Under the pieces are notes generated by a model that saw only the letters and a program-made list of their open reading frames with translations, did not search any database and was not told the DNA's origin. A program made the position numbers and the translations under genes. A stretch of 64,000 nucleotides of DNA from Ampelomyces quisqualis. Its lineage: Eukaryota; Ascomycota; Dothideomycetes; Pleosporales; Phaeosphaeriaceae. The number at the start of each line of letters is the position of its first letter. The first letter of the stretch is position 1. Below, piece after piece: positions 11,611-22,896 of this stretch. The stretch covers positions 558,001-622,000 of the forward strand of contig JAGTXZ010000009.1 of the NCBI GenBank assembly GCA_018398575.1, in the 5' to 3' direction.

Positions 11611-13152
11611 ATGTCAGGCTGGTTCACTCTCTTCACAAACTGCCGGTACATCCTCAATGGCGAGCTCGTGGAAGACCACCTCGTCATCTCCGACGAGACA
11701 GGGCTCATCTTGAAGAGAGAAGGGTACATTGGCGGCGACGCTGTTGACCTGGAAGACAGCATCGTTGCGCCGGGGTTCCTAGAGCTTCACACCAATGGCG
11801 CCAATGGGTTTCACTTCACCCACTTTGAGGAGGAAAAGAGCTACGCAGCGAAAGTAGACGGCATTGCAAGATACTACGCGACTCAAGGTGTTACCGGCTT
11901 CTACGCCACACTTCCTACTGTAAAGGGCGACGAATTCAAGCAGGTCAGAATAAGTCTCTCATGGTCGTCAACGTTCCTGGTATCATATATCGGCGAACCT
12001 CGTGCATGCACAACTTGCCAGCGCGACAAGAACCTATCCGAGACGGAACCAGCTTGTGAAGGATGAAGTAGATCACTACCGTTAGACGCTGGATTCGTCC
12101 TGTCCTCCGAGAGGGTCACTCGTGAGATCAGAACACTTCTGAAGTCCCAGAGTTTGTTCAAGAGACCGCATGCATGGATTTCAGACCTGAATTGATCAAA
12201 GAGTAGAACATGCCTGCAAACATCACGACTGACACTCCTTCAGGTCCTCCCCTCCCTCACTGCGCGCTCCATCCCAAACTCCGCCTCCCTCCTCGGCGCC
12301 CACGTCGAAGGACCCTACCTGCATCCCACCAAAAAAGGAGCCCACAACGCCCATCTCTTCCAATCCTGTAGCACCGACCCAGTCTCCATCTACGGCTCTT
12401 CCAACCTTCAAAATACCGTCAAAATCGTTACTCTCGCGCCCGAGCTCCCAGACTCCGACTCTCTAGTCAAAACTCTGACAAGGCACGGCATCAGAGTCTC
12501 CATGGGCCACTCAACAGCTACCTACGAGCAAGGACTCGCAGGTCTAAACGCCGGAGCAACATGTCTAACTCATACTCTCAACGCCATGTCAAGTTGGAAT
12601 TCGCGAGCTCCCGGTCTAGCAGGCCTTGTATCGCTGCCGAAAACACAACACCCGCCACCACCATATTACACCATCATCGCTGACGGACACCACTTACATC
12701 CCTCGACAGTCTCACTCCTCTACCGCGCGAATCCCAGGCGCGCGATTACTGTCACGGATAGCATCGAGTTGGCGTCGTTACCCGACGGGACGTATCCCGG
12801 CCATTCGCAGATTCCATTTGAGCAGACGAAAGATGGAGATAGAGCGACTATTGCGGGCACAGACACGCTGATTGGAGGGCGCCTACCGTTGCAGCAGAGT
12901 GTAAGGAATTTGATGAAGTGGAGTGGGTGTGGAATTGCGGAGGCGGTGGGCACGGTGACGGAGAATGTGGCGGGATTGATGGGGATTGATGACGAGGGTG
13001 GAAGGGGTGTGCTGAAAGAGGGGAGGAGGGCGGATTTGACGGTGATGAGCGAGGAGGGCGAGGTACTGCAGACGTGGGTTGCAGGGGTGAAAGTGTGGGA
13101 TAAGGAAGATGAAGTTAGGAAGAGGGAGGATGATGGGGAGGCTAGAGGGTGA
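11611..13152 (+). CDS. nagA: N-acetylglucosamine-6-phosphate deacetylase
   Basis: Exons 11611-11943 and 12244-13152; 413 residues. The enzyme removes acetate from GlcNAc-6-phosphate in the cytosol, a step in the use of chitin-derived GlcNAc. Amidohydrolase features visible are PGFLELHTNG (first metal motif, in the His-x-Asn form usual for eukaryotic members), GAHVEGPYL with the metal-binding Glu, HTLNAM, IADGHHLHP and the catalytic Asp in TVTDS. The C-terminus is short and acidic/basic. The exon junction EFKQ/VLPSLTARS aligns directly with the family, so the intron is real, although at 300 bp it is about six times the usual size here. No peroxisomal or secretion signal is seen. Confidence 0.9.
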
Positions 13153-13344
13153 TGGAGGTCGAGAGTCGGAAGAGCGCCCGCTAGGCACGGTAACTGTCAG
13201 AGCGTCAACATCACGGCTTCCGTGTATTGCCGTCTGCGCCCGACAACATCCTGCGGTATCCAGGGGTGTAAAGCGGATTGCTGCCATTTGCAACACCACG
13301 CGCAAGATGCGCAGTTTCAGAAGGTCAAAAAGAAGGCAGGACTG

Positions 13345-13439
13345 CCGGGGTTGTTGTGCGGATCAAGTGGATGGCATGCGGGGAGAGCTCGTGGCTTGGC
13401 ATCGTCACAAGCCAGAACTCCATGTCGCCGGAGCTGGGG
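13345..13439 (+). promoter_or_regulatory. Cluster of CreA-type (SYGGRG) motifs upstream of malate synthase
   Basis: Four hexamers fit SYGGRG: CCGGGG 13345-13350, GCGGGG 13378-13383, CCGGAG 13428-13433 and CTGGGG 13434-13439. They lie 220-320 bp before the malate synthase ATG. Glyoxylate-cycle genes are glucose-repressed through CreA in other ascomycetes. The motifs are short and degenerate, so binding is an inference. An AT-rich TATA-like stretch (TATAATAT) lies near 13540. Confidence 0.35.
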
Positions 13440-13659
13440 CGCCGCAGTTCACCATTCACAGCAGCCGGCCTAGCCTACATCAGTTGGTCGACAAAGCAGA
13501 TCCTCGGCCCATGCTCGAGATGGGTGACGTTTGCATGCATTATAATATCTACCGTCGGCCCAGCGGTCGTCACCTCTCACATGCATCTTTCCATTCACCC
13601 TCTCTCGTACCTACCTTGAGCATCAGAACAATTCAACAGCTGCAAACACAACCTTCATC

Positions 13660-15442
13660 ATGGCAGCCAACCCCGACACCATCCTCCGTGAGGTCAACAT
13701 CCTCGGCGAGCTGGACAATCAGACCCGTCACGTGCTCAGCAAAGAGGCCGCTGTTTTCCTTGCCCTCCTCCACCGCACATTCAACGAGCGCCGGAAAGCT
13801 CTCCTCCAGCGGCGCGTGATGCGCCAGGCCGAGCTCGACAAGGGCCACCTCCTCGACTTCCTTGCAGAGACCAAGCACATCCGCGAGAACGACACATGGA
13901 GGGGCGCGCCACCAGCGCCCGGCCTGGTCGACAGGCGCGTTGAGATCACCGGGCCGACAGACCGCAAGATGGTCGTCAACGCGCTGAACTCCAACGTCTG
14001 GACATACATGGCCGACTTTGAGGGTATGCAATCCCGGCCGCAAGTCGAGTGCCCCAGGATTAACCGCCTGCAGATTCAAGTGCGCCCACGTGGGACAACA
14101 TGATCCACGGCCAGGTCAACCTCTACGACGCCATCCGCAAGCAAGTCGACTTCAAGCAGGGCGAGAAGGAGTACAAGCTCCGCACCGACCGAGCGCTTCC
14201 CACGCTCATCGCCCGCGCGCGAGGATGGCATCTCGAGGAGAAGCACTTCACCGTGGACGGCGAGCCCATCTCTGGTGGTCTCTTCGACTTCGGTCTGTAC
14301 TTCTTTCACAACGCGCACGAGCTCGTCAAGCGCGGCACTGGCCCCTACTTCTACCTGCCAAAGATGGAGTCGCATCTTGAGGCACGGCTGTGGAACGACG
14401 TCTTCAACTTGGCCCAGGACTACATTGGCATGAAGCGAGGCACTATTCGAGGCACCGTGTTGATCGAGACCATCACGGCCGCTTTCGAGATGGACGAGGT
14501 ATGTCTATGAAGAAGAAACCTCCGAGGGCCAAGTGCTGACACATGTGAGATCATCTACGAACTCCGCGACCACTCTTCAGGTCTCAACTGCGGTCGCTGG
14601 GATTACATCTTCAGCACCATCAAGCGCTTCCGGCAGAACCCCAACTTCGTCCTGCCCGACCGAGACTCCGTCACCATGACGAGCCCCTTCATGGACGCAT
14701 ACGTCAAGTTGCTCATCAAGACATGCCACAAGCGAGGTGTTCACGCCATGGGAGGAATGGCTGCCCAGATTCCCATCAAGACGGACCAGCAGGCAAACGA
14801 CGCCGCCATGGCCAAGGTGCGCGCCGACAAGCTTCGCGAGGTGCGCGCTGGCCACGACGGGACCTGGGTGGCTCACCCTGCGCTCGCTGCCATTGCTTCT
14901 GACGTCTTCAACACGCACATGCCCACACCCAACCAGATGCATGTGCGCCGTGAAGACGTGCACATCACTGCCAACGACCTGTTGAACATGAACGTGCCAG
15001 GAAAGGTCACCGAGGACGGCATCCGCAAGAACCTCGACATTGGTCTCAGTTACATGGAAGCCTGGGTGCGAGGCGTTGGCTGCGTGCCCATCAACTACCT
15101 CATGGAAGACGCCGCTACTGCTGAGGTATCGAGGAGTCAGCTCTGGCAATGGACCAGGCACAACGTCGAGACTGCCGAAGGCAAGAAGGTCACCAAGGAC
15201 TACGCCCTGAAGCTCCTACACGAGCAAGCCAAGTCGCTGAGCGCCAAGGCACCCAAGGGCAACAAGTTCCATCTTGCAGAGAAGTACTTTGAGGGCCAGG
15301 TCACCGGCGAAGACTATGCTGAGTTTTTGACATCGTAAGCCATCCCTCTCATCACCCAGTGGGACAATTACTAACTGGCAATAGACTTCTCTACAACGAG
15401 ATCACAAACGTAGGTCCACCCAAGGGAGCCTCAAAGCTCTAA
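13660..15442 (+). CDS. acuE: Malate synthase, peroxisomal/glyoxysomal
   Basis: Exons 13660-14023, 14074-14498, 14550-15334 and 15385-15442; 543 residues, the normal length. It joins glyoxylate and acetyl-CoA to make malate, closing the glyoxylate bypass needed for growth on acetate or fatty acids. The family signature is clear: [16 protein letters not shown], then the [17 protein letters not shown] and [10 protein letters not shown] segments of the TIM-barrel core. The C-terminus is SKL, a canonical PTS1, so import into peroxisomes is expected. All introns are 50-52 bp; the last carries TACTAAC before its acceptor. The gene is likely repressed by glucose through the CreA-type sites upstream. 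The convergent neighbour is a wall protein. Confidence 0.96.
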
Positions 15443-16099
15443 TCTTGTCGCATAGCAACATCGAAACTGTTTTCCTTGCTTTGTCATCATACCACATCAT
15501 GTCCGCAGGCTCTGCATGAAGTTAGCCTGTCGTAAGCACAATGCAAAAGCCATTATCCATTTAACACACCTTCGTACCTACTCCATCTTTGCCTTTATAT
15601 CATAAACATTGACATGTGAACATAAGCTAACACGGTTCGTACAGGTCGGTGCACCTGTCGCGGCCGCAAAGCTGTAGAGCAGCGTGTGCCGAGGCACGGT
15701 ACCGACTACCGAGAAACTGGGACATGCATGTGCATACCAGCGCATTGGGCGAGGGGATATCTTGGCATGTGAATGACACGAGACGAAGACGGAGGCATGA
15801 CGGAAGCGGGGGTCTGTTGTCATTGGGCGTTTGAGCGTTATTCCAGAAATGGAGTGTACACACATGCTTTCCACGATTTAAGGGAGAGAGGGAATTGGGC
15901 TGTCATGTGTTTGATAACACATTATCGCTGTCTATCCCCTCGACAGCCTGTCCAACACTGAACCTTGGAAGCGGATCAGAGCCTTATGAGTATACGAATT
16001 TTGCAAAATGTCCCCGATCAATGCCGATGTTTCCCATTCCCAAACGCCACGCTTTTACCCAACCGATGCATGCAAAATCCAGCCACAACGCACACATCC
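15443..16099. other. Convergent intergenic region
   Basis: 3' flanks of malate synthase (+) and the wall protein (-). Only short antisense-type frames and no recognisable feature. Confidence 0.5.
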
Positions 16100-19028
16100 T
16101 CAAATCAACCACAACACCCATCCCGCGATCCCCAGAACCCACCTCTCGACCCACCCCGCTTGCCTTCCAGACACCCCTCCACCTTGACTCGTACTCTCGC
16201 CACCACCCGCTCCCCCGCCAATCCCACCCCACACAAAATCACCCAAATGCTTCGCCCTCGTCGAACTCGCACTACTCCCCGCCGACGCGATCGAAACACG
16301 ACTCGTGTGGCCATCCACGACGAGCGCCGTACCAGCTCCGTCAAGACTGTACGTTGTGCGGCTCAGGACGAGCGGCTCGCCCTGTCTGAGCGTCGTGCCT
16401 GGCGCGATGACGAATTCCGTCGTGCCTGCGCGGATAGTGGGAGTGAGTGTGTTTCCGTTGATGGTGAGGAGAGGGGCGGGGGTGATGGGGGAGGGGAGAG
16501 AGGTTATCGCGCCGTTGACGACGATTGTGTTGGGTGCGGGCATGGACAGGGTTGTGTCGGACAAGGTTATTGCGCCGCCGGGTGTGAGGGTGTGGGAGGG
16601 CGAGATAATCAATGCTGGGGTGCCGTCGAGGATTGTGGGGGTCATTTGTGGGTTTTCGAGGGGTTGGTTGGGAGAGAGGGGGGAGGTTATGCCGTTGATG
16701 ACGATGGCGCTGCCGGTGGAAGGGAGGGAGTATGTTGTGCTGGAGATAGTGACAGGAGGACCGCCGGGGGAAAGGGTTTGCGAGCCTAGGACGAGTTGAG
16801 TGGTGCCTCCTACTGTGGTTGCGGACATGAGGCGGCCGCCGACGGCAAGGACGGGGGTAGATGTGATCAGAGCGACGTTTGCGAGGGTTTGCGTGATGCC
16901 ATTTACTATTGCGATAGTGCCGCCAGGGCTGAGACGGAGAGTGCTGCCTCCAACAGTCACGGCAGGACCACCTGATTCTAGCGTCTCGGTGCCGACGATG
17001 AACCGGCCTTGTGGGTCAGCAGTGACTGTGTTGCTGCCGGCTGTCAGGATAGGAGCCGCGGTGGGTTTGTTGTTGACTGGCACAGTGGTTCCTCCGACAA
17101 TGATTCGAGCGCCGCCGCTATCAGTGGGAACCACCACGGGAACACCATTGATGTCTGTATATTGGCCTCGTGTAAGCGTCTGATCTCCAATGATGACCAC
17201 AGGTGGGGGGCGGTTTTGTTCGTTCTGGTTGCTTGGGTTCGAGGTAGATTGGCCAAGTCTCACAGTATATGTGGAGTCTCCAATCGCCACAAGACTGCCC
17301 GGTGGGCGCTGCTTATTCGCGTCGGAACTATCCTGTCCGTCATCAGGTTTACTTGGTAAATTGTCGTTGGACACGGTCTGCGCATTGACGCTATCCGGTT
17401 CTTTTGGTGTCGGGTTTCCATCGTTGATTCCATTGGAATGACTAGGTGGTGTTGGCTCTGCGGCACCGCATCCGATTCTTAGACACCCCACTACTGTGCT
17501 ATGTGTAGAGGTGGTCTCGTAAGTAATTGAAAGAAAAGTCTTGGTCGACCCATGATTATCGGGGGATCGTGTGAAGAAGATACCTTCGAGTCTTGTTAGT
17601 TGTAGAGTTTTTGTTTGTTGTGTGTGGGATCCTATAGGTGATGGGGGCAGTGGTGGCAAACCATCCTTACCTGGAATTGGCTGTGGGGTGCAGGTCGCAA
17701 TATTTGACCCCCGATACTGAGACCTAATAGCAAGGTTGTTCTGGAGATATCGCAGCAGGTTGGACGGCAGGGGGATTGGTGCATTCATCCTTGTATCCAA
17801 TGGTGGGTTGGTTGTATACGACTCGATGAAGTATTTCCAGTCTTCAGTTCGCGTTGGCTGCCAGTTTACAAGCGAGGTTGGATTCACTTTACACTCTTCT
17901 GATGTGAAACCGAAAGCCGGTAAAACCTTGCTCTCCGACTCATCTAGTCCACCATATAAGTCGTCATAGATTACATATGTAGGACCAGCGTCGAGCGTTA
18001 TTTGCGTACCGGAAACCAAGTCTACCGTAAAGGTTGGCTTGGTGTGGGTGATTATCTGATCTCGAGGGTTGATCAAGGTGGAAGTCTGGTTCATCGTTTT
18101 GATATTGGTAACGACAGTATCCTGATAAGTGATAAACTCGGTAATTAGAGTCGCTGTTACTGTCGTGGCTGTCCAATGATTGGCAAACTCTTTTGCATTG
18201 AAGAAGGTCGTGATTGGATTATATGCCTGAATGACGCACCCGGTGCAAAGTCCAGCCGTAGATGCATTGCCCAAGCCCTTGGAAGAGGACCAAATGAGGC
18301 GAGAAGAGCTGACATTACTGGAAGCACCTGACAAACCAGAAGACCGCGATTGTATAGATGAACTTTGAACGGTCCATGTCGTGGTTATTAGAAGCACAGG
18401 CGAAGATGAAGCTTGGGAGCTGGACAGTAGAGACGGCACTATACTGGACGTGCCCCGTGGGATACTAGCGGAGAGGCCCGGTAATGAAGCGGAACTTGAG
18501 GCTTGCGACTGTATCGAGGATGATGCAGCTGCTGTATCGGACAGTGTTATATAAATGGGCGATGGGGCAGCTTGCGCGCTGGAAGAATCTAGCTGTGCAT
18601 TCGGCGAAGGTAGTGTACCGTAGGTCACATTATCTGTTCCCGTCAGTCAGGTTCATGATTATGTGTACGTCCAGCTGCAGGAATCATGGTTCCGATTTCA
18701 AGGATGCGTTCAGCGCAACAAGACATGGTAAGAATGTCCTGGAGATACAAACCAACCTCGACACGCAATGATAACATGTATACAACAGGTTTGAAGGTCC
18801 TTTGTCTCTGCAAGGGCCTGGAATGCAGGCGGTCCATGATCATGAAGAAATTGGGGCAGTCCTCTTGCGGTGCAATGCATTCGGTGTCTAAGGGATGGCT
18901 GAAACTTACAGTCTAAAAACATTAGTGATAGTTGGCGGGCAATTCGTGATAGACTCACTATTTTGACCTTGGGGGCTACCGCTGGAGCCAGCCATGAGGA
19001 GAGGCGCAAGAACAGCAACCCTCCACAT
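16100..19028 (-). CDS. Ser/Thr-rich repeat wall protein, probably GPI-anchored
   Basis: Proposed exons, complement of 16100-17583, 17671-18633, 18753-18887 and 18959-19028; about 883 residues. A hydrophobic N-terminus (MWRVAVLAPLLMAG) acts as signal peptide. A Ser/Ala-rich linker follows, then a Thr-rich domain with several Cys and a Pro-rich spacer. From about residue 480 come repeats of the type GG-T-Y-S-L...IVVNGITS, typical of fungal surface beta-repeat proteins. The last ~15 residues are hydrophobic after a small-residue stretch, as for GPI attachment. The main body is secure. The first two exons and their splice sites are uncertain, and the 87-bp intron at 17584-17670 is in frame and might be retained. 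Function is probably structural or adhesive at the wall (inference). Confidence 0.65.
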
Positions 19029-20531
19029 ATCGCTCAACCTTCACTTGAACGAGTGACGAAGCCAAGGTCAAAAGCAAACGGCACGACACGATGCGGGAAC
19101 GGAAAGGAAGGAACGCTGCACTGACGGGGACGATGGTTCTTCAGAGCTGGTGGAACTCTTCGCTAAAGAGCCTACTTGCAAGAATCGGGGTTCCTGCGCT
19201 CCCTGTAGACTTCCCCTGATGACAGATCGAACAGGGTGTCAACCAATTGCCGCTCGCAATATGTAGCCAATACGGAGTACTGTGGCCGTACTGGCGGGAA
19301 GTATTACCGTGGTAGCAACGCTTATTTTGAGCTGTGTTGACGCGGGCGGCGGGTCTCCCTGCTTGTCCACTAGCTGGAGTACCGTAGGAATCGTGTATAA
19401 AAGCCACGCTAGCCTAGCGCAGATCATGAGGTCAGTTCTGGGCCACTTCAATATGTGTTTTATTTTAGCATTCTTAGCGGTTCAAGGACGGCGTCCTGAA
19501 CGTTGCTTGCATCAAGCATGCGCGCATGATGGAGAGATTTCCGGTCCAAGCGGTCGACAGCTGGCAGTGTACTTGGCTTGGTTCACGATGCTTGCTGGTT
19601 CTCTGCATATCAGCAGAGATGTTGCGGTCAACAAGAAGCCCTCAATAATGCACAGACTCAAAGAGCACAGACTCAAAGAGCCAAGAATGTCTTCATGCAC
19701 CGGGGATATGGGCCATCTGGCCATGGCCCATGTGGAGGCAGTGGCACCGTCGCATTCAGCTGCGCACGCACCAGCAGACACGAGCCGTCCCGAGTCCATC
19801 GAATCAGGTCATTCTTAGCGGACGCCGGACAGGCGTGAAGGTCCTTCTGCAACTTGAGACCAGTTCTAGAGTTGTAATTATACGTATGTATGGGATAGTA
19901 TACCGTACTGGATCGCGTGTATTGTATAGGCACTAGTACTAACTCCTAGTACTACACAGCAGGGCGATCACATCTATGTATCTAGAACAACAGCCATCTC
20001 CTGGGCTGAAAATGATGGATATGCAGGGCAGGTACTCCGTAGAGAGCTTCTGAAACAGCCGCGCGGTGGCTGCGAGCAGAGCGCGTCGACCCAAGTCCTG
20101 ACTCCCTAGCAAGCGGCAACAGGTACGGAGTACGGAGTATGTGCATACAAGATACAGGCCTAAAGGCAGTCTGTGCACAATACCCGCTAGATCCTTTCCG
20201 ATATATATACGGAGTACTATACCACTGGATACACGTATATCTCGCACTGAACTCCGTACATGCCGCTTCACAACTCCACTCGGTCCGGTAGTAATGAGCG
20301 TCCTGGCGGGAGCTGCTTGGAGTCTCCCCTTTGGCGCTCCCAGCTCCCGCCAGACTTCATGACCGAACTGGTGTTGTCGTGCGGGCGATATTTCCCACAC
20401 CAACGCCGTTCGACCATGCGGACCATCTCTCGTACCCTGTAAACTTTGCTCTCCAGGCCCACCATCGTACACATGCCTCAGCCTTCGATCGATCGCATCA
20501 CCCCCTTCGCTCTCACCACACTCGCTACACC
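19029..20531. other. Divergent intergenic region rich in TACGGAGTA motifs
   Basis: About 1.5 kb between the wall-protein and protease-like genes, so both promoters lie here. It holds several copies of TACGGAGTA(C) or its reverse (19271, 20032, 20123, 20131, 20208), a 15-bp tandem duplication near 19652-19682 and a 13-bp inverted repeat at 20303-20353. No gene seen. Confidence 0.55.
20303..20353. repeat. 13-bp perfect inverted repeat, 25-bp loop
   Basis: CTGGCGGGAGCTG at 20303-20315 is the exact reverse complement of 20341-20353. It lies about 180 bp before the protease-like start codon, so it could form a hairpin in the leader RNA or bind a dimeric factor. Function unknown. Confidence 0.8.
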
Positions 20532-22325
20532 ATGAGGTTTGCCGCACGAACCGACGCGGCATCGAGCCCCTACGTCGTTCCTCCTTCGGAAAGGTTCGAT
20601 GGCAACGACGGGAGCTGGAGTTCCTTCAAGATCAGCGTGGGAACACCAGGCCAAGACTTCCGGGTACTTCCTTCCACAAAAAGCGGTATCACAACGGTCA
20701 TTGTGCCAGACGGTTGTTCGGGAAGCAGAGACCCTGCAGACTGTCCACAGCTTCGCGGTGCCGACATCTTCACCAGCGCGCAAAATCCTGGCTTTCAAGT
20801 GAGCGCCACGAGCTCGTGGTCGTCGATCGGACAATATGACATCGATCTGGAGGACGCGCTGAACTACACTGCGCCCGGCTTGTTTGGACTCGACAAGGTC
20901 ACGCTGGGCCCAGCAGCGGACAGCAGATCTTTATCCTTGAGTTGTCAGATCGTTGCTGGTGTAGCCGAACTCGACTATTTCTTGGGGCTTCTTCCTCTTG
21001 GACAGGCCGCGTCTAGCTTCTCAAGTCTCGGCGAGTCAATCGACTCCCTTCTTGTCCAATTGCGTAATAGCACAAAGATACCGAGTCTATCCTACGCATA
21101 CACAGCTGGCGCAAAGTATAGACTAAAGTCAGTATTCGGAAACCTGGTGCTTGGCGGCTACGATTCTACTCGATTCAAGCCTGCCGCCAACGGGTTCTCT
21201 TTTACTTTCTCTTCAGATCCGTCAAGGCTCTTGACAGTCGGAGTTGATAGTATACTGGCTGAGAACAGTCTCGTGGGCACGCTTTCGCTCACATCAGGTG
21301 CACACTTTTCCGTCATCGACTCGACTGTTCCCGAACTATGGTTACCCGCAGCTGTGTGCAGCCAGTTTGAACGCGCCTTTGGCCTGGTGTACGACCCAGG
21401 GACTGACTTATATCTTGTCAACGATACCATCCACCAGCAACTCGTGTCCAAGAACCCCACCTTGACCATCAAATTGGTGAACTCACTAGAAGACGCGATG
21501 ACCAATTACACTAACATTTTACTGCCATACGCCGCATTCGACCTACAAGCGTCGTATCCACACTTTCCGGAAGCCACAAGATACTTTCCGATCCGTCGTG
21601 CTGCAAACGACACGCAATATGTCCTTGGAAGAACATTGTTACAAGAGGCCTATCTCATAGTCGACTACGAACGCGAAAACTTCACGATTGCTGAAGCCGT
21701 ATTTCCCGATCCTCTTCCAGCAGCCAACATAGTCACAATCACGTCAAAAGGAGCTGCTTCAAGCTCTCAGGACGGATCCTTGGGACTCGGTAGCGGGACC
21801 ATAGTTGGGATTGCAATTGGTCTTGCCATGCTCTCCTTTTTTGCCATGTTTGCATTCTTCTTCTTACGAAAGCGGCACATCAAGAAGCGAGCATTTGAAC
21901 TTGCCAACAACCAAGTATCTGACGCTGGTTCAGCAAGTCAGTTGAACTGTGCAACAGCGACCAAGTTGCAGGGCCCATCGGAGCTGAGCGGTACACCTTT
22001 GACTGAACTAGACTCCCGGCACGTCAACCACTTCCTCTCCGATCAAAAGTTGCCAGTGAGCATCAATGATGATCCTGTCGAGCTACATGCCGAGTCTCGA
22101 GGACCAGTAACACCACGGTGGCAGGAGGTACATATGCCTCGACAGCCACCACGGAGTCCGTACGATGCAGACCAGGCGAGCAATGGAAGCCGATCAGTCA
22201 GCCAATTACCAAGCGACGATGGGTACGAAATCCATGAGCAGGTCATACGGTCAGGCGTTTCGCCACTGACTGGTCACTTTAGTCCTCTAGAATGCGACCC
22301 GTGGGCAAAGGAGATCCGCTTGTAA
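20532..22325 (+). CDS. Aspartic-protease-like type I membrane protein, catalytic site degenerate
   Basis: Single exon, 597 residues from the ATG at 20532; the frame is open further upstream but lacks a good start or signal peptide there. Residues ~20-390 have the pepsin-type (A1) fold pattern: VPPSERFDGNDG, SFKISVGTPGQDFRVLPST, a central GLLPLGQ segment, GNLVLGGYD, SVIDSTVPELWLPAAVC, LGRTLLQEAYLIVDYERENFTIAEA. Where active enzymes have DTG the first lobe has PST, and the second lobe has DST, so catalysis is doubtful. N-glycosylation sites are frequent. A membrane segment at ~420-445 is followed by basic RKRHIKKR and a 150-residue cytosolic tail. Fungal relatives of this type exist with unknown role, perhaps as surface sensors (inference). 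The N-terminus may be misplaced, because a membrane protein of this kind should have a signal peptide. Confidence 0.7.
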   Translation: MRFAARTDAASSPYVVPPSERFDGNDGSWSSFKISVGTPGQDFRVLPSTKSGITTVIVPDGCSGSRDPADCPQLRGADIFTSAQNPGFQVSATSSWSSIGQYDIDLEDALNYTAPGLFGLDKVTLGPAADSRSLSLSCQIVAGVAELDYFLGLLPLGQAASSFSSLGESIDSLLVQLRNSTKIPSLSYAYTAGAKYRLKSVFGNLVLGGYDSTRFKPAANGFSFTFSSDPSRLLTVGVDSILAENSLVGTLSLTSGAHFSVIDSTVPELWLPAAVCSQFERAFGLVYDPGTDLYLVNDTIHQQLVSKNPTLTIKLVNSLEDAMTNYTNILLPYAAFDLQASYPHFPEATRYFPIRRAANDTQYVLGRTLLQEAYLIVDYERENFTIAEAVFPDPLPAANIVTITSKGAASSSQDGSLGLGSGTIVGIAIGLAMLSFFAMFAFFFLRKRHIKKRAFELANNQVSDAGSASQLNCATATKLQGPSELSGTPLTELDSRHVNHFLSDQKLPVSINDDPVELHAESRGPVTPRWQEVHMPRQPPRSPYDADQASNGSRSVSQLPSDDGYEIHEQVIRSGVSPLTGHFSPLECDPWAKEIRL

Positions 22326-22896
22326 ATACTGCAGGGCGTCGGTTTAAGCAGCAGGTGCTTAGACGATGTCGAATCAGCTTCACAAGGCGACTTCGGGGTG
22401 GCGTCTTCATGGCTCTTTTTGGGGAGATCGTTTGTACATATGGAAATTAAGCATTCGTCAGTAAGCCATGAAACCAGCTCAGGATCTCTTTGTTAGAAAA
22501 TACATTCCGGACTGCAAGTCAACGATTCCTGCAGTACAAGAATGCTCCTAGTCCGGGGGTGCACCAAGACCTCGCATGACTTGGACGTGCAAAAGGGGAT
22601 ACTTGGTGGGGTCGGCATGGAGCATGTCTGCCGGCTATCCCGCCCGCCAACAGCACTGCCATGAAATGCATCCAGGCATTCATAAAATGCCACAAACTAA
22701 TTACGTAGGGTGACCCGAAGGGAGGCTCCTGCCAAGTCAGCTTTCAGCCACAGGAAGCTACATGGACTATGACGCAGTGCATGCGGAGTACGCGGGACAA
22801 CACCCCCAACCCCGCCCGCACCAACACTCTGTTATTGACAACAGCTTTGAATCAAAACAATCCTACATCGCCCTACCTACCCACAACACCGCAAAC
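22326..22896. other. Intergenic, promoter of the following small gene
   Basis: Nothing recognisable. The frame of the next gene extends upstream to 22762, but the ATG at 22897 is preferred. Confidence 0.4.

Noticed and set aside
15965..16799. Long + strand frames opposite the wall protein
   Set aside because: Antisense to a repeat-rich exon; no start context or domain.
20331..20531. N-terminal extension of the protease-like frame
   Set aside because: His/Pro-rich, no signal peptide and spans the inverted-repeat region; probably leader sequence.
22762..22896. Upstream in-frame start of the 134-residue protein
   Set aside because: His/Gln/Pro-rich extension without family character; the inner ATG has better context.
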